In this document: piece after piece, positions 39,693 to 48,370 of the stretch
Numbering within the stretch: position 1 is the first letter of the stretch
How the letters are laid out: the number at the start of each line of letters is the position of its first letter
From: JAKFVC01 sp040386595
GTDB taxonomy: Bacteria > Planctomycetota > Planctomycetia > Planctomycetales > Planctomycetaceae
Assembly: GCA_040386595.1 (NCBI GenBank)
Contig: JAZKFE010000007.1
Coordinates: 15,403-79,402 of the forward strand
Reading direction: 5' to 3'
Length of the DNA stretch: 64,000 nt
Translations under genes and position numbers: made by a program
Notes under the pieces: generated by a model
The model's database searches: none
Seen by the model: only the letters and a program-made list of their open reading frames with translations
What the model was told of the DNA's origin: nothing

Positions 39693-40142
39693 ATTCTTTG
39701 TGCCTTGGCAATGATCTACGTTCAGCTGACTGGGAACCGCGAATAGAATGGCCCCCCAAGCTCGAAACCAGCGGCTCATCAGTTGTGCCACTGTTTCGGG
39801 GCGGCCTCCGACTTGAGTTGCTCGCCAGAGTCACGACCGCCCCTAAGCAGTGTCCTCACTGGGGGGCGAGCATGACACCGCCCGAAGGCACCGTTTGAGG
39901 TCGCCGACCCGATTGTCAAAAGACTGGAGCTGGTGGCGCCGACCGATAATCGTGGCGCACAACCCCAATATTCTGTCGTGGCCACGTACGAACAACCACC
40001 CGCGGCTCGCGCGGGACGCTCGCCATGCAGACGGAGCCCCCCGGGCGCTTCTACGGCATCATGCCGGAAGCTCTGGCTGGTGTGGCTCACGCGAAAATCA
40101 ACCTGGCACGTCATTGCCCGAACGGCAGTGATCCGACGTGGG

Positions 40143-41120
40143 CTAGGCCTGAACGGCGGCCGCATAGGCGGCAACGACTTCCGCATGGATATTGCCGGTG
40201 GTCGCAATCACGCCCCGGTTGGCCGTCAGCTCGCGGCCATGAGTGAATTCCAGCGGCTTGCCGTGCACGTCGGTGACGGTCCCGCCGGCTTCAGTCACCA
40301 CCAGCACCCCGCCGGCGTGATCCCAAATCTTCTCGCGGTAGTCGGCTCGCGTCGGCAGACGCAGATAGACATGAGCCTCACCGCGAGCCACCACGCCGTA
40401 CTTCGCCTGGCTATCCATCCGCACGGGGGCCGCCGTGATCCCCAGTTTCTGGGCGATGATCGCGGCCGTATCTTGCTTGCTGTGCCCCGATTCGACCGAT
40501 TCACAGAATCGCAGGCTGCTGCGATCGGTCGCTGCGGAAACCTGAATTTGGACACGGTCTTTAGAACCGTCTAACGGCTCCATGAAAGCGCCCTCGCCTT
40601 TCACGGCATAAAACAGCGTCCCGGTCGTCTCGGCATCGAACGCAATGTTCGGACAGCCCAAGACTCCTAATACAATTTCACCCCGTATGATGAGAGCCAG
40701 TGACACCGCATATTGTTCACCGCGCAAAAATCCTTTGGTCCCGTCGATCGGGTCGAGGGTCCAATATCGTGGACGGAAATCGTTCGTCCCACCCAGATCA
40801 ATCCAACCGCAAACGGCATCGCCCGTGGCCAGGATGCCGGTGTCTGCCAAGTGCCCCAGAATCTTATTGAGGAACCCGGCTTGTTCGGGCTTACGGAGCT
40901 CCGCGGCATCTTCCTCGGCGATGACCGAATCGCCCCGAAAAGCATGTTGCAAAGCCCGGCAGATCAACGCCTGGCTGCTGTAGTCAGCGACCGTGACCGG
41001 GCTTTTATCTTCCTTCGCAAGCGTATCCGGAGTGATCTCGGCCTGAATGGCGGCGCAAACTTGTGAGGCCTGCCGGACGGCCGATAAGGCGACTTCCAGT
41101 TCGTGTTCAAACGCTGACAT
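40143..41120 (-). CDS. 3'(2'),5'-bisphosphate nucleotidase (HAL2/CysQ family)
   Basis: The 325-residue protein is an inositol-monophosphatase-family enzyme. Metal and catalytic motifs are DKSPVTVADY (about 37-46), EEDAAEL, WTLDPIDGTKGFLRG (the DPxDGT motif, about 121-135) and KIWDHAGGVLVVTEAGG (about 283-299). Such enzymes remove the 3' phosphate of PAP or PAPS, which arise in sulfate assimilation. The size matches Hal2-type members. It is the first host gene to the right of the prophage. Confidence 0.8.
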   Translation of the reverse strand: MSAFEHELEVALSAVRQASQVCAAIQAEITPDTLAKEDKSPVTVADYSSQALICRALQHAFRGDSVIAEEDAAELRKPEQAGFLNKILGHLADTGILATGDAVCGWIDLGGTNDFRPRYWTLDPIDGTKGFLRGEQYAVSLALIIRGEIVLGVLGCPNIAFDAETTGTLFYAVKGEGAFMEPLDGSKDRVQIQVSAATDRSSLRFCESVESGHSKQDTAAIIAQKLGITAAPVRMDSQAKYGVVARGEAHVYLRLPTRADYREKIWDHAGGVLVVTEAGGTVTDVHGKPLEFTHGRELTANRGVIATTGNIHAEVVAAYAAAVQA

Positions 41121-41254
41121 GCGGGATCTGCTTCTACTGCTGATTCGGAATCAAAAATCGTCTCAATCCGTCGTCACCCCACGCAGTCGCAGCACGATTC
41201 CTCCACATGACTCTGGGAGCGGGAAGTGCTGGCGACCGGTCAGGTCAAAAGCGA

Positions 41255-41818
41255 TCAAGAATTCGGTTTCTGAGTGATCTTTGTCGCCATGGGCCTCCGT
41301 TGGCTGGCTGGTAGCGGCACTGTAGCAAGTCGCGAGCGGATGGTCACGGTTAAATCTGGGACCCGTGTCATCAAACTGGGATCTGCTCCCCAAACACCCG
41401 TCGCTTGATTGTCCTGAACGATCCACGGCGCAGACTTTGTGGCGGCCAAGGTGGGGTGATAGGGGCCGTTTTCTAAATGTGATGCCAAAAAGCCACCAAC
41501 CGGAGCGTCATTGGATTCAGCCTTGGCTCCTAACGGTTCGCTCCCCGAAAATAGAGACAGGGCAAAGATCTTCGCGGAATCTCCATCCGGTGGAATCAAT
41601 CGCATCGTCCGCACATCGATTTCCGTAGGAATCAGTTGCGTCACCGCACCGTCAGCAGTCGTTTCCTCAGGTTTCACTCGGGTCGGCGTGTTGGATTGCC
41701 GATCGACAGCCAGATGCACCGGCGGACCGCCGGCATCAGTCACAGGCAACCCCCAAACCGACGTCCACATCAGCAGCAGACAGATCCCAATACTTTGAAC
41801 GATTAGATGCGTTTTCAC
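41255..41818 (-). CDS. Putative secreted protein (187 aa)
   Basis: A GTG at 41818 follows GGGAGGGG at six bases, and the product then starts with a signal peptide (VKTHLIVQSIGICLLLMWTSVWG). An upstream ATG would place the signal internally, so GTG is preferred. The mature protein is rich in Pro, Thr and Ala, without a recognised domain. Confidence 0.5.
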   Translation of the reverse strand: MKTHLIVQSIGICLLLMWTSVWGLPVTDAGGPPVHLAVDRQSNTPTRVKPEETTADGAVTQLIPTEIDVRTMRLIPPDGDSAKIFALSLFSGSEPLGAKAESNDAPVGGFLASHLENGPYHPTLAATKSAPWIVQDNQATGVWGADPSLMTRVPDLTVTIRSRLATVPLPASQRRPMATKITQKPNS

Positions 41819-42104
41819 GTCGCCCCTCCCTGGCAAACCTGATTTGCTGCCAGTTCCACTAGCAGCCGGCAATCTGCACCGCGTCGAGCGTGCTCTCATG
41901 ATCGTTCCCGCCCTCAACTGGATCGAACCCTTGGAAATTCGGGTAAACCAGAGAGATAACGGGTGAGATGAGAACTTCTTAGGCGATCAATCCGCAGATC
42001 AGAAAATCAACCGCCACCGCAGGCCGGAACCATAATTTATTTGGCCATTTCAGAATATCCCGATTTTGAAGGCCGCTTGAGGAATCCAGAGGGAAGGAAT
42101 TATC

Positions 42105-42195
42105 TCAAGCAAAGGCGACAAGGCGCAAAGTTCGAGAGCTCCACCCAACTTATCTTCCCCATCGTTGCGCCTTCGCGCCTTTGCGTGAGATCTTC
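42105..42195. repeat. Dispersed-type GCAAAGGCGC inverted repeat
   Basis: On the minus strand ACGCAAAGGCGCGAAGGCGC is followed 40 bases on by an inverse GCGCCTTGTCGCCTTTGC. The element is like the widespread house-keeping-type repeats between bacterial genes and has no coding value. Confidence 0.4.
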
Positions 42196-42217
42196 TGAAA
42201 ACTTGTTGGAAGATCGC

Positions 42218-42514
42218 TTATCCACCCGCAACAGCTCCGACGATCCAAAAGGGTTCGGTTCCGGACACCACAGCATCAGGCAATGGAGTATCCAGTTCTT
42301 CATGCGACAGGTCCAAGCCACACGCGAAGAACCGCAAGAACGGTCGCCGCTGTTGCGTGACGTGATCACGAACCGTCCCTTGAAGGGTCGGATACATGGC
42401 CTCCAGAGCGTCCAGGATGGAACGCTGCGTGACAGGGCTCTCGACCTCCAGTAGGACTTCACCACTGATCTTCGCGAGAGTTCGCAAATGAGGCGGAACG
42501 ATCACATGAATCAT
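42218..42514 (-). CDS. MoaD/ThiS-family ubiquitin-like protein
   Basis: This 98-residue protein starts MIHVIVPPHLRTLAKI and shows the beta-grasp pattern, with ILDALEAMYPTLQGTVRD in the middle and a C-terminal Gly-Gly (AVAGG). MoaD and ThiS carry sulfur as thiocarboxylate on that terminus. ATG 42514 overlaps the stop of the BNR-repeat gene in an ATGA junction, so the two are made together. No moaE or thiG is nearby, so the acceptor pathway is unknown. Confidence 0.7.
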   Translation of the reverse strand: MIHVIVPPHLRTLAKISGEVLLEVESPVTQRSILDALEAMYPTLQGTVRDHVTQQRRPFLRFFACGLDLSHEELDTPLPDAVVSGTEPFWIVGAVAGG

Positions 42515-43626
42515 GACAGCGTCTGCACCTCTACAGAAACGACTGGGGGCAGATCGCGCACAATGGGAGCCCAGTTGTCTCCCGCGTCGGGCGAGACATA
42601 CACCTGCCCGCCGCTGGTCCCAAAATAGACGCCGCACGAATCGAGCGAATCGATGGCCATCGCATCGCGCAACACATTGACATAGCAATGGCTCTGCGGC
42701 AGGCCTTTTTCCAAAGCCTCCCACTCGTTGCCACCCGTGCGGCTGCGATACACACGCAGTTTGCCGTCGGGGGGATAATGCTCCGAGTCACTCTTGATGG
42801 GCACGACATAGATCGTTTCGGGCTCATGAGCGTGAACGTCGACGACGAACCCGAAGTCGCTAGGCAGATTGCCGCTGACTTCGCGCCACGAGTCACCCGC
42901 ATCATCGCTGCGCATCACGTCCCAATGCTTCTGCATAAACAAGACATTCGGCCGCGAATGATGCATGGCAAGCCGATGCACACAGTGCCCCACTTCCGCA
43001 TCGGGATCGGGGATATATTGCGACTTCAGGCCCCGGTTGATCGGTTTCCACGTCTGGCCGCCGTCATCGGTGCGGAAGGCTCCCGCGGCTGAGATCGCGA
43101 TGAAAATGCGGTCGGGATTGCTGGGATCGATCAGGATCGTGTGCAGACACATACCACCGGCCCCCGGCTGCCATTGGGGACCCGAGCCATGCTGCCGCAG
43201 GCCCGCCAGTTCATTCCAGGTCTGCCCGCCGTCAGTGGTGCGGAACAAGGCCGCATCTTCCGCACCGGCATAGACGATATCGGGATCACTGAGCGAGGGT
43301 TCCAGATGCCAGACTCGTTTGAATTCCCACGGATGCGGCGTGCCGTCATACCATTGATGAGTTCCCGCAACACCCTCATAGAGGAACTTGTTGCCGACCG
43401 GTTCCCAGGTTTGGCCACCGTCGTTGGAACGCTGAATCTGCTGTCCAAACCAGCCGCTGGTCTGCGATGCGTACAGACGGTTCGGGTCAACCGGTGAGCC
43501 TTTGATGTGATAGATTTCCCAGCCACCAAAATGCGGACCGCTGACTTCCCATTTCTCACGTTTGCCATCGGAAGTCAGAATGAACGCCCCCTTCCGCGTC
43601 CCCACCAGAACCCGTACTCCGCTCAT
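42511..43626 (-). CDS. BNR-repeat / sortilin-like beta-propeller protein
   Basis: The 371-residue protein carries Asp-box motifs typical of BNR/sialidase propellers: RSNDGGQTWEPVG, RTTDGGQTWNELA, RTDDGGQTWKPIN, RSDDAGDSWREVS and SPDAGDNWAPI. ATG 43626 follows AAGGA. No signal peptide is seen, so a cytoplasmic protein is likely. The Asp-box fold is known; function is not. The four-base overlap with a MoaD-like gene suggests joint action. Confidence 0.7.
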   Translation of the reverse strand: MSGVRVLVGTRKGAFILTSDGKREKWEVSGPHFGGWEIYHIKGSPVDPNRLYASQTSGWFGQQIQRSNDGGQTWEPVGNKFLYEGVAGTHQWYDGTPHPWEFKRVWHLEPSLSDPDIVYAGAEDAALFRTTDGGQTWNELAGLRQHGSGPQWQPGAGGMCLHTILIDPSNPDRIFIAISAAGAFRTDDGGQTWKPINRGLKSQYIPDPDAEVGHCVHRLAMHHSRPNVLFMQKHWDVMRSDDAGDSWREVSGNLPSDFGFVVDVHAHEPETIYVVPIKSDSEHYPPDGKLRVYRSRTGGNEWEALEKGLPQSHCYVNVLRDAMAIDSLDSCGVYFGTSGGQVYVSPDAGDNWAPIVRDLPPVVSVEVQTLS

Positions 43627-43735
43627 GATGTGTTCCTTTGGAATGAACTGCGCAGACGAGCCGGGCGACGTGGGCCCCAAACCCGTTACCACGTCGCCAT
43701 CTTACGGTGATTTTACGTGTTCGCAATACTACTAA

Positions 43736-44134
43736 CTAGCGTCGAAAGGGAATCAAGGCTCGGATCCGTGCATCACGCAAAAACAAACCTAACCACACCA
43801 GCACGCCAGCAATGATGGGACCGGCGAAATTATCTTCGACACGAACATGGGTCGCGGTGGCGCCACCCAGATAGCCCGTCAATAAAATCGCCCCCAACAC
43901 TGCGGTCTGTGGAATCAGATACAGCACCGTGCAAATCACCTCCACAATGCCAATCGGCACAGCCAAGCTTTCGGCGTATCCGAATTTTTTGAACCCTTCG
44001 ACGAGCGGCGCGGCCTTCGTCAGTTTCATGACGGCACTCATCGTCAACATCAGGACGGGCAGGGCAGTGACGATTCGTCCGATCCAGAGCATCGCCTTAG
44101 AAGTCGTGGGAGCTGTCGAAGTTTCTGAAGACAT
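43736..44134 (-). CDS. DoxX-like family membrane protein
   Basis: A 132-residue protein with four hydrophobic helices (LWIGRIVTALPVLMLTMS, VPIGIVEVICTVLYLI, AVLGAILLTGYLGGA, PIIAGVLVWLGLFL) and the GFKKFGYAE loop seen in DoxX-like proteins. AAGGA lies eight bases before ATG 44134. The family is linked to membrane quinone or stress functions, but the exact role is not established. Confidence 0.65.
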   Translation of the reverse strand: MSSETSTAPTTSKAMLWIGRIVTALPVLMLTMSAVMKLTKAAPLVEGFKKFGYAESLAVPIGIVEVICTVLYLIPQTAVLGAILLTGYLGGATATHVRVEDNFAGPIIAGVLVWLGLFLRDARIRALIPFRR

Positions 44135-44371
44135 CAAACGGTTCCTTAAAATTCGCTCGTTCTGAAAGTGGATCACATGGCGACGGCGTGTCGGGCCGGA
44201 CCAAATTCTAACGTCTGATTTCGGCCAAGTATTCAGCAAGCCGTCCAAATCACCGCCCATTTGATCCAGTCATGATGAGCGAGAGGGCTCTGGCGAGAAA
44301 GGGATCTTTTCCATCCCCGAAGAAGAGGCGACGCTCAAGGATTTATTCCTCAGGCGCAATTTCGCCTATTC

Positions 44372-44425
44372 TTTGATTTCTTTGATTTCTTTGATTTCTT
44401 TGATTTCTTTGATTTCTTTGATTTC
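44372..44425. repeat. Short tandem repeat, unit TTTGATTTC
   Basis: Six exact 9-base units followed by degenerate units. It codes for no protein and is not a CRISPR array, as there are no spacers. Confidence 0.8.
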
Positions 44426-44650
44426 TTTGACTCCTTTGCTCCGTAGCCCGACTCCACCCGGCTCGCCGAAATCACCACTTCTTTGATTTCTTTGATCCCT
44501 TCAACCTTCCGAATCACTTGACGTTCTTTGATCTTTCAACCATATCTTCTGTCTCTGTTAAGGATTAGGCGCTAAATCCGCCGATCGATCACGTCTCCAG
44601 ATTCGCTCGCGGAAATCACCGCTTCTTTGCGACCCTTTGGATTCTTTCTT

Positions 44651-44724
44651 CCGTGGCCAGACTCTCTGAGTCGGGTTCTTCCTCTTCGTAGGAAAAAGAA
44701 CCCGACTCGGAGAGTCAGGCTACG
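44651..44724. repeat. Inverted hairpin repeat, copy 1
   Basis: GACTCTCTGAGTCGGGTTCTT pairs with its near inverse around a loop with TTCGTAGG. The same element is at 44945-45018 and 63945-64000, so it is a dispersed REP-like repeat. Confidence 0.65.
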
Positions 44725-44944
44725 ACACACAGAATCCCGGGGCTGACTCCACTGGGGTCTCCGAAATCACCACTTCTTTGATTTCTTTGCCCTCTTCAAC
44801 CTTCTGATCACGTGGCGTTCTTCGGTCTCCCAACCCTATCTTCTGTCTCTGTTAAGGATTAGGCGTTAAGGCAGCCGATCGGTCACGTCTCAGGATTCAC
44901 TTGCCAAAATCACCGCTTCTTTGCGCCCCTTTGAATTCTTTCCC

Positions 44945-45018
44945 CCGTAGCCTGACTCTCTGAGTCGGGTCTTNNNNNNNNNNAGGAAAAAGAACCCGAC
45001 TCAGAGAGTCAGGCTACG
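44945..45018. repeat. Inverted hairpin repeat, copy 2, with assembly gap
   Basis: Same element as at 44651. Its loop is replaced by 10 N (44974-44983), probably because the stem is hard to sequence or assemble. Confidence 0.6.
44974..44983. other. Assembly gap of 10 N
   Basis: The run of N falls in the loop of a hairpin repeat. Confidence 0.95.
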
Positions 45019-45060
45019 ACACACTGAATCCCGGGACTGACGCCGCCGGGGCCGCTGCCC

Positions 45061-45148
45061 CAATCCGTGTTGTTCCGTGTGAATCCGTGGCGAAAAAACT
45101 CTTCTTAGTGTCCTTCCAAACTCAGTGCTCTCCGTGCTCCGTGGTGCA
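45061..45148. repeat. CCACGGAG-type dispersed repeat, copy A
   Basis: The strand reads AATCCGTG...CCGTGGCGAAAAAACTC...CTCCGTGCTCCGTGG. Other copies are at 48371-48600, 51285-51384, 51870-51970 and 59338-59468. Confidence 0.55.
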
Positions 45149-45166
45149 CCAAGGTTTTTAAGGGCA

Positions 45167-45676
45167 TCAGCTCTTAACCAATTCCTCGGCAAGGCGATCG
45201 AGCATTTGACCCCAACCGGAATAGGCCCCTGTGCGTTTCGCCAGCGACTCGCGAACGTTCTGCTGCAAGGTCAGGGTGGTTTGCCCGTGCTGCTCGGTGA
45301 AGGTCACGGTGATCACCGTTTCGGCAGGCCACTCGGAATCATGTCCGGCCGCGGCAGAATCAATCCGATTACCATGCTCATCCGAAATCGCCATTGTCAA
45401 AACGATACGTTCTGGCACGACAATCTCCTGGTAGACTCCGATGCACCAGCAGTTGAAGCCACTGGGGGTCCGCAGGCAGGAGTGAAAAGTTCCCCCTTCG
45501 CGAATATCGATCTGACGGTATTCGATGGTGCAACCCTGCGGGGCATTCCACCGCACCAGATGCTCGGGGCTGGTCCAGGCTTTAAACACCAGCTCACGAG
45601 GCGCGTGGAAAACGCGGGTGATGACGACCAGCGGTTCGTCCAGTTCAACGACTGTATCGGGGGTGCTACCAATCAT
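45167..45676 (-). CDS. SRPBCC/AHSA1-family protein
   Basis: The 169-residue protein has the AHSA1 pattern: VITRVFHAPRELVFKAWTS, HLVRWNAPQG, VVPERIVLTMAI, TVTFTEQHGQTTLTLQQ and GWGQMLDRLAEELVK. The ATG at 45676 follows AGGA. AHSA1-type proteins have a hydrophobic cavity and often bind small ligands. Two further SRPBCC genes and an ArsR gene lie just upstream. Confidence 0.7.
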   Translation of the reverse strand: MIGSTPDTVVELDEPLVVITRVFHAPRELVFKAWTSPEHLVRWNAPQGCTIEYRQIDIREGGTFHSCLRTPSGFNCWCIGVYQEIVVPERIVLTMAISDEHGNRIDSAAAGHDSEWPAETVITVTFTEQHGQTTLTLQQNVRESLAKRTGAYSGWGQMLDRLAEELVKS

Positions 45677-45724
45677 GTTTCTATTCCTATAGATAGACAA
45701 GTTTTGCGGTGCGGGGTTCACCGT

Positions 45725-46285
45725 TCACTCGGGTTTCGAAGAGGCTTCCTCTTCAGCAATTTTCTTCATCTGCGCCAGGCCTTTTTCGAAATCCCCGCCG
45801 ATCAATTTGTCCATATTCATGAACAGACAAACGGCCTTGGCCATGAAGTTGTGATGCCCGGCCATACTCCAGTTGACGAGGGTTTGCTCACCGTCGGGCT
45901 TGAAGGTGAACTCGGTGTTGTTGGTGTCTTCAAACGGTCGCTTGAACTCCAATTTGATGACGACCCGGTCGCTGGGCTGACTGTCGGTGATGGTCATTTG
46001 ACCCTCACCGACTTTGTCGTTCCCCGACCACTTGAAGATGGCTCCCTTACCGGACTCGGAGCCCTCGAAGGTATTTTTCGCTGCGGGATCCAACTTCGCC
46101 CAAGGCGACCAGTGCTCCCATTTGTGGAAATCATTGACCTGGGAAAATACGACTTCCGGCGGAGCAGCGATTTTTGTTGACCGCTCGATCCGGAAGTCGG
46201 CTGGCTGCATGGCCACGATACCCAGAAACACCAGGACGATTCCGGCCAGAACTCCCACGGCGATGAGGATCTTTTTACGCATCAT
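45725..46285 (-). CDS. Membrane-anchored SRPBCC/polyketide-cyclase-like protein
   Basis: The 186-residue protein starts with one hydrophobic anchor (ILIAVGVLAGIVLVFLGIVA), then the SRPBCC fold: KIAAPPEVVFSQVNDFHKW, PWAKLDPAAKNTFEG and HNFMAKAVCLFMNMDKL. Its ligand is unknown. It lies 48 bases upstream of the AHSA1-type gene on the same strand. Confidence 0.65.
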   Translation of the reverse strand: MMRKKILIAVGVLAGIVLVFLGIVAMQPADFRIERSTKIAAPPEVVFSQVNDFHKWEHWSPWAKLDPAAKNTFEGSESGKGAIFKWSGNDKVGEGQMTITDSQPSDRVVIKLEFKRPFEDTNNTEFTFKPDGEQTLVNWSMAGHHNFMAKAVCLFMNMDKLIGGDFEKGLAQMKKIAEEEASSKPE

Positions 46286-46449
46286 GTTCTCTCTACAGAC
46301 TGTCAATGGTTAGTGGTCAAATGAGTCAAAACTGATTCAGCCATCGTAACCATTCCCAACCGTTTCCGGCTACAGCGATCCTTGTCGTCTTGTCTCGTGG
46401 CGATGAAAAACGCCGACTCGTCTGCGGAATTTGCGGAGGCGTGATGTCC

Positions 46450-46932
46450 TTAGGACATTTTGGACAAATATTCTTCCAGACGGTTGATGGTTTGCTGGCC
46501 ACCTTCGATGGCTCCGTATTCCCGCACAACCATCTCGCGTTGTTCGGCCGTCGCAAACAGCGATTGCATCGTGAGCTTGGTCTGACCGTCGTGCTCAGCA
46601 AAAGTCACCGTGACATGAAAATCAGGGTCGGCAGTCGCGTTGTCGTCGCCGTGGAAATACACGAGGCGTTCAGGTTTTACGACTTCCGTAAAGACGATTT
46701 TGTTGGGGTAATCGACCCCATCGGGGCCGTGCATGATGAATCGCCACACGCCCCCCGGCCGGACATCCATCGCATGGATTGTGTTGGTAAAGCCATTCGG
46801 CCCCCACCACTGAGCGATGTGCTGGGGATCGGTCCACACTTTCCACACGAGTTCCCGGGGAGCCTGGAGGATACGTGTGAGGACAATTTCTCGATCGGCA
46901 TCTCTACTGACGGAGCTATGCGGGACGGTCAT
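46450..46932 (-). CDS. SRPBCC/AHSA1-family protein, coupled to ArsR
   Basis: This 160-residue protein starts MTVPHSSVSRDADREIVLT and has ILQAPRELVWKVWTDP, QWWGPNGFTNTIHAMDVRPGG and FHVTVTFAEHDGQTKLTMQ, the AHSA1 fold. ATG 46932 overlaps the end of the ArsR gene by 17 bases. In many bacteria ArsR regulators and AHSA1 proteins occur as such pairs. Confidence 0.7.
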   Translation of the reverse strand: MTVPHSSVSRDADREIVLTRILQAPRELVWKVWTDPQHIAQWWGPNGFTNTIHAMDVRPGGVWRFIMHGPDGVDYPNKIVFTEVVKPERLVYFHGDDNATADPDFHVTVTFAEHDGQTKLTMQSLFATAEQREMVVREYGAIEGGQQTINRLEEYLSKMS

Positions 46933-47278
46933 CTTGCGGTTCCTCGAGTTTGGTTTGGGCTTGGAGTTCAATCAGATAGTCATTCAGGCGATCCAGGCTG
47001 GCCTCCCAGAAACGGCGATATTCGTCGATCCAGGCGGCAGCATCTTTTAATGGAGCGGCCTCAAGCTGGCAGGGCCGCCATTGGGCATCTCGCCCACGGG
47101 AAATCAACCCGGCTTTCTCCAGCACTTTGAGGTGCTTCGAAATCCCAGGAAGAGTCATTTCAAACGGTTCGGCTAACTCGGTCACCGACAACGCGCCCAA
47201 CGCCAGCCGCGCCAGAATGGCACGCCGCGTGGGGTCGGCCAGAGCCGAGAAAATAGAACTCAAACGATCGATTGCCAT
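46916..47278 (-). CDS. ArsR-family transcriptional regulator
   Basis: The 120-residue protein has the ArsR winged helix: IFSALADPTRRAILARLALG, LSVTELAEPFEMTLPGISKHLKVLEKAGLI, then RGRDAQWRPCQLEAAPL. There is no clear metal-binding Cys pair, so the signal may not be a metal. It is the first gene of the pair with the AHSA1 protein and may control it and the neighbouring SRPBCC genes. Confidence 0.75.
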   Translation of the reverse strand: MAIDRLSSIFSALADPTRRAILARLALGALSVTELAEPFEMTLPGISKHLKVLEKAGLISRGRDAQWRPCQLEAAPLKDAAAWIDEYRRFWEASLDRLNDYLIELQAQTKLEEPQDDRPA

Positions 47279-47440
47279 TTTATTTCACCAAATGGTTAAT
47301 TAACTGATTAGTAAAATACGAATTGGGCGGCGATCTGTCAAACGTTTTTTCCCATCTTGTATTTTCGATTGATCTTAAGAGAATACCGTAGAAGGCTTTG
47401 TGGCTGAGAAAATTTGATTGCCGACGAGCGAGCTACGCCC

Positions 47441-47779
47441 ATGAAAATCAACTGTCATTGCGGTTCGACCATTTTGGATTCGGCCGACGCGTTACCCCAC
47501 AAGGCACATCTCATCCCCGATCAGGAGTGGTTGAGCCTTCTGGACGCCATCGACGGCGCCATCGAACAATCCGGCCCCAGTCCGCGAGAAAAAGAGGCCG
47601 CGTGCATGCGGCTACGGACGCGAATCTCCGAAATATCTCGACAGGCCTGGCAATGCCGTGACTGTGGGCGGGTCTATGTGGAACGCGCCGACCGGCAGTT
47701 AGAACCATTGATTCCCGGATCGGACGACATTCGGCGGGAACTCTTTCGCAGCCGCACGTCAGAAGAACCGACCACCTGA
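47441..47779 (+). CDS. Small zinc-ribbon protein (112 aa)
   Basis: ATG 47441 (MKINCHCGSTILDSADALPH) opens a 112-residue protein with CHCG and CRDCG (about residues 5-7 and 71-74), a two-part zinc ribbon. The middle is helical. No family is recognised. Confidence 0.5.
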   Translation: MKINCHCGSTILDSADALPHKAHLIPDQEWLSLLDAIDGAIEQSGPSPREKEAACMRLRTRISEISRQAWQCRDCGRVYVERADRQLEPLIPGSDDIRRELFRSRTSEEPTT

Positions 47780-47822
47780 CATCGCCTCCTCTAGCACCGT
47801 CAGGCGATGACGTGAAGGATTC

Positions 47823-47905
47823 TGGGAGGGTGAGGCTCCTGCCGAACCGCTTGGTCTACCGGGACTCGCAAGACTGAGCGGTTCGGCAGGAGCCTCACCC
47901 TCCCA
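47823..47905. mobile_element. Palindromic miniature element with probable target duplication
   Basis: Two 29-base arms (47823-47851 and 47877-47905) are perfect inverse complements around a 25-base loop. They begin TGGGAGGGTGAGGCTC. The direct repeat AAGGATTC borders the element on both sides (47815-47822 and 47905-47912, one base shared with an arm). This suggests insertion of a mobile non-autonomous element. A partial arm is at 63840-63854. Confidence 0.6.
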
Positions 47906-47975
47906 AGGATTCGAATTATCAGGAATTCAAGATCTCTTGAGAATTTGCATTCAAAACCCGTCATGGCATTGACCG

Positions 47976-48212
47976 TCAAGGAGTCAAAGCCGGACCGCCG
48001 TTTGAGGGAATCGGAGGGGGCAGCAGTTGGTACTGTTCCAGCGCTTGAACGCGGGCTTCCAGCTTATCCAGACGGCCCTGCGTCTCGGGATTCTCTGAGA
48101 CAACCCGTTCAGTCTTGCCGCCGATGCCCAAGCTAAGGGCCACGCAACCCGTCAATAACGGTGAGGCACCACACCAAAGCAAAACCAGACATCGGAACCG
48201 AGCGCGGCGCAT
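47976..48212 (-). CDS. Small putative lipoprotein (78 aa)
   Basis: ATG 48212 opens MRRARFRCLVLLWCGASPLLTGC, a signal peptide with lipobox (LLTGC, Cys about residue 23). The rest includes a short coiled segment (RLDKLEARVQALEQYQ) and a Pro-rich end. GAGG lies about nine bases upstream. Confidence 0.45.
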   Translation of the reverse strand: MRRARFRCLVLLWCGASPLLTGCVALSLGIGGKTERVVSENPETQGRLDKLEARVQALEQYQLLPPPIPSNGGPALTP

Positions 48213-48370
48213 CTGCGTAGCCTCAATCTGAGGAAATCTGGGGACTGGTGGGTAGTGAGGGAGATACAAACGGCATTGCCAGACGTGGTGATCGGCGGGA
48301 GCGGGATGTTCGACAAACCCCCGCGTTTCGTCAAGATCATTCAAACGGGCCGTGTCTCTAGCGAGAAGAA

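Larger units (their letters stand above)
39472..40142. other. Intergenic region at the right prophage boundary
   Basis: About 670 bases without a convincing gene. It contains the 11-base tandem repeat, a rho-independent terminator (39655-39692, plus strand) and then GC-rich sequence with no gene I can support. The attachment core must lie near here, but the other att half is outside the window, so I cannot fix the exact edge. Confidence 0.5.
44468..45055. repeat. Tandem duplication with period of about 295 bases
   Basis: The segments starting GAAATCACCACTTC at 44468 and 44763 run parallel, sharing TCTGTCTCTGTTAAGGATT and, further on, the hairpin repeat. The copies have diverged by point changes and indels. 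Confidence 0.6.
44135..45166. other. Repeat-rich intergenic region
   Basis: About 1,030 bases without a gene. It contains a 9-base tandem repeat, a tandem duplication with a period near 295, two copies of an inverted hairpin repeat, a run of 10 N and one copy of the CCACGGAG-type repeat. Confidence 0.7.

Noticed and set aside
39716..40142. Several overlapping frames before the phosphatase gene
   Set aside because: None has a ribosome site or domain, and they overlap in several frames on both strands.
44372..44433. 9-base repeats considered as CRISPR or iterons
   Set aside because: There are no spacers and no replication gene nearby; simple sequence slippage explains it.
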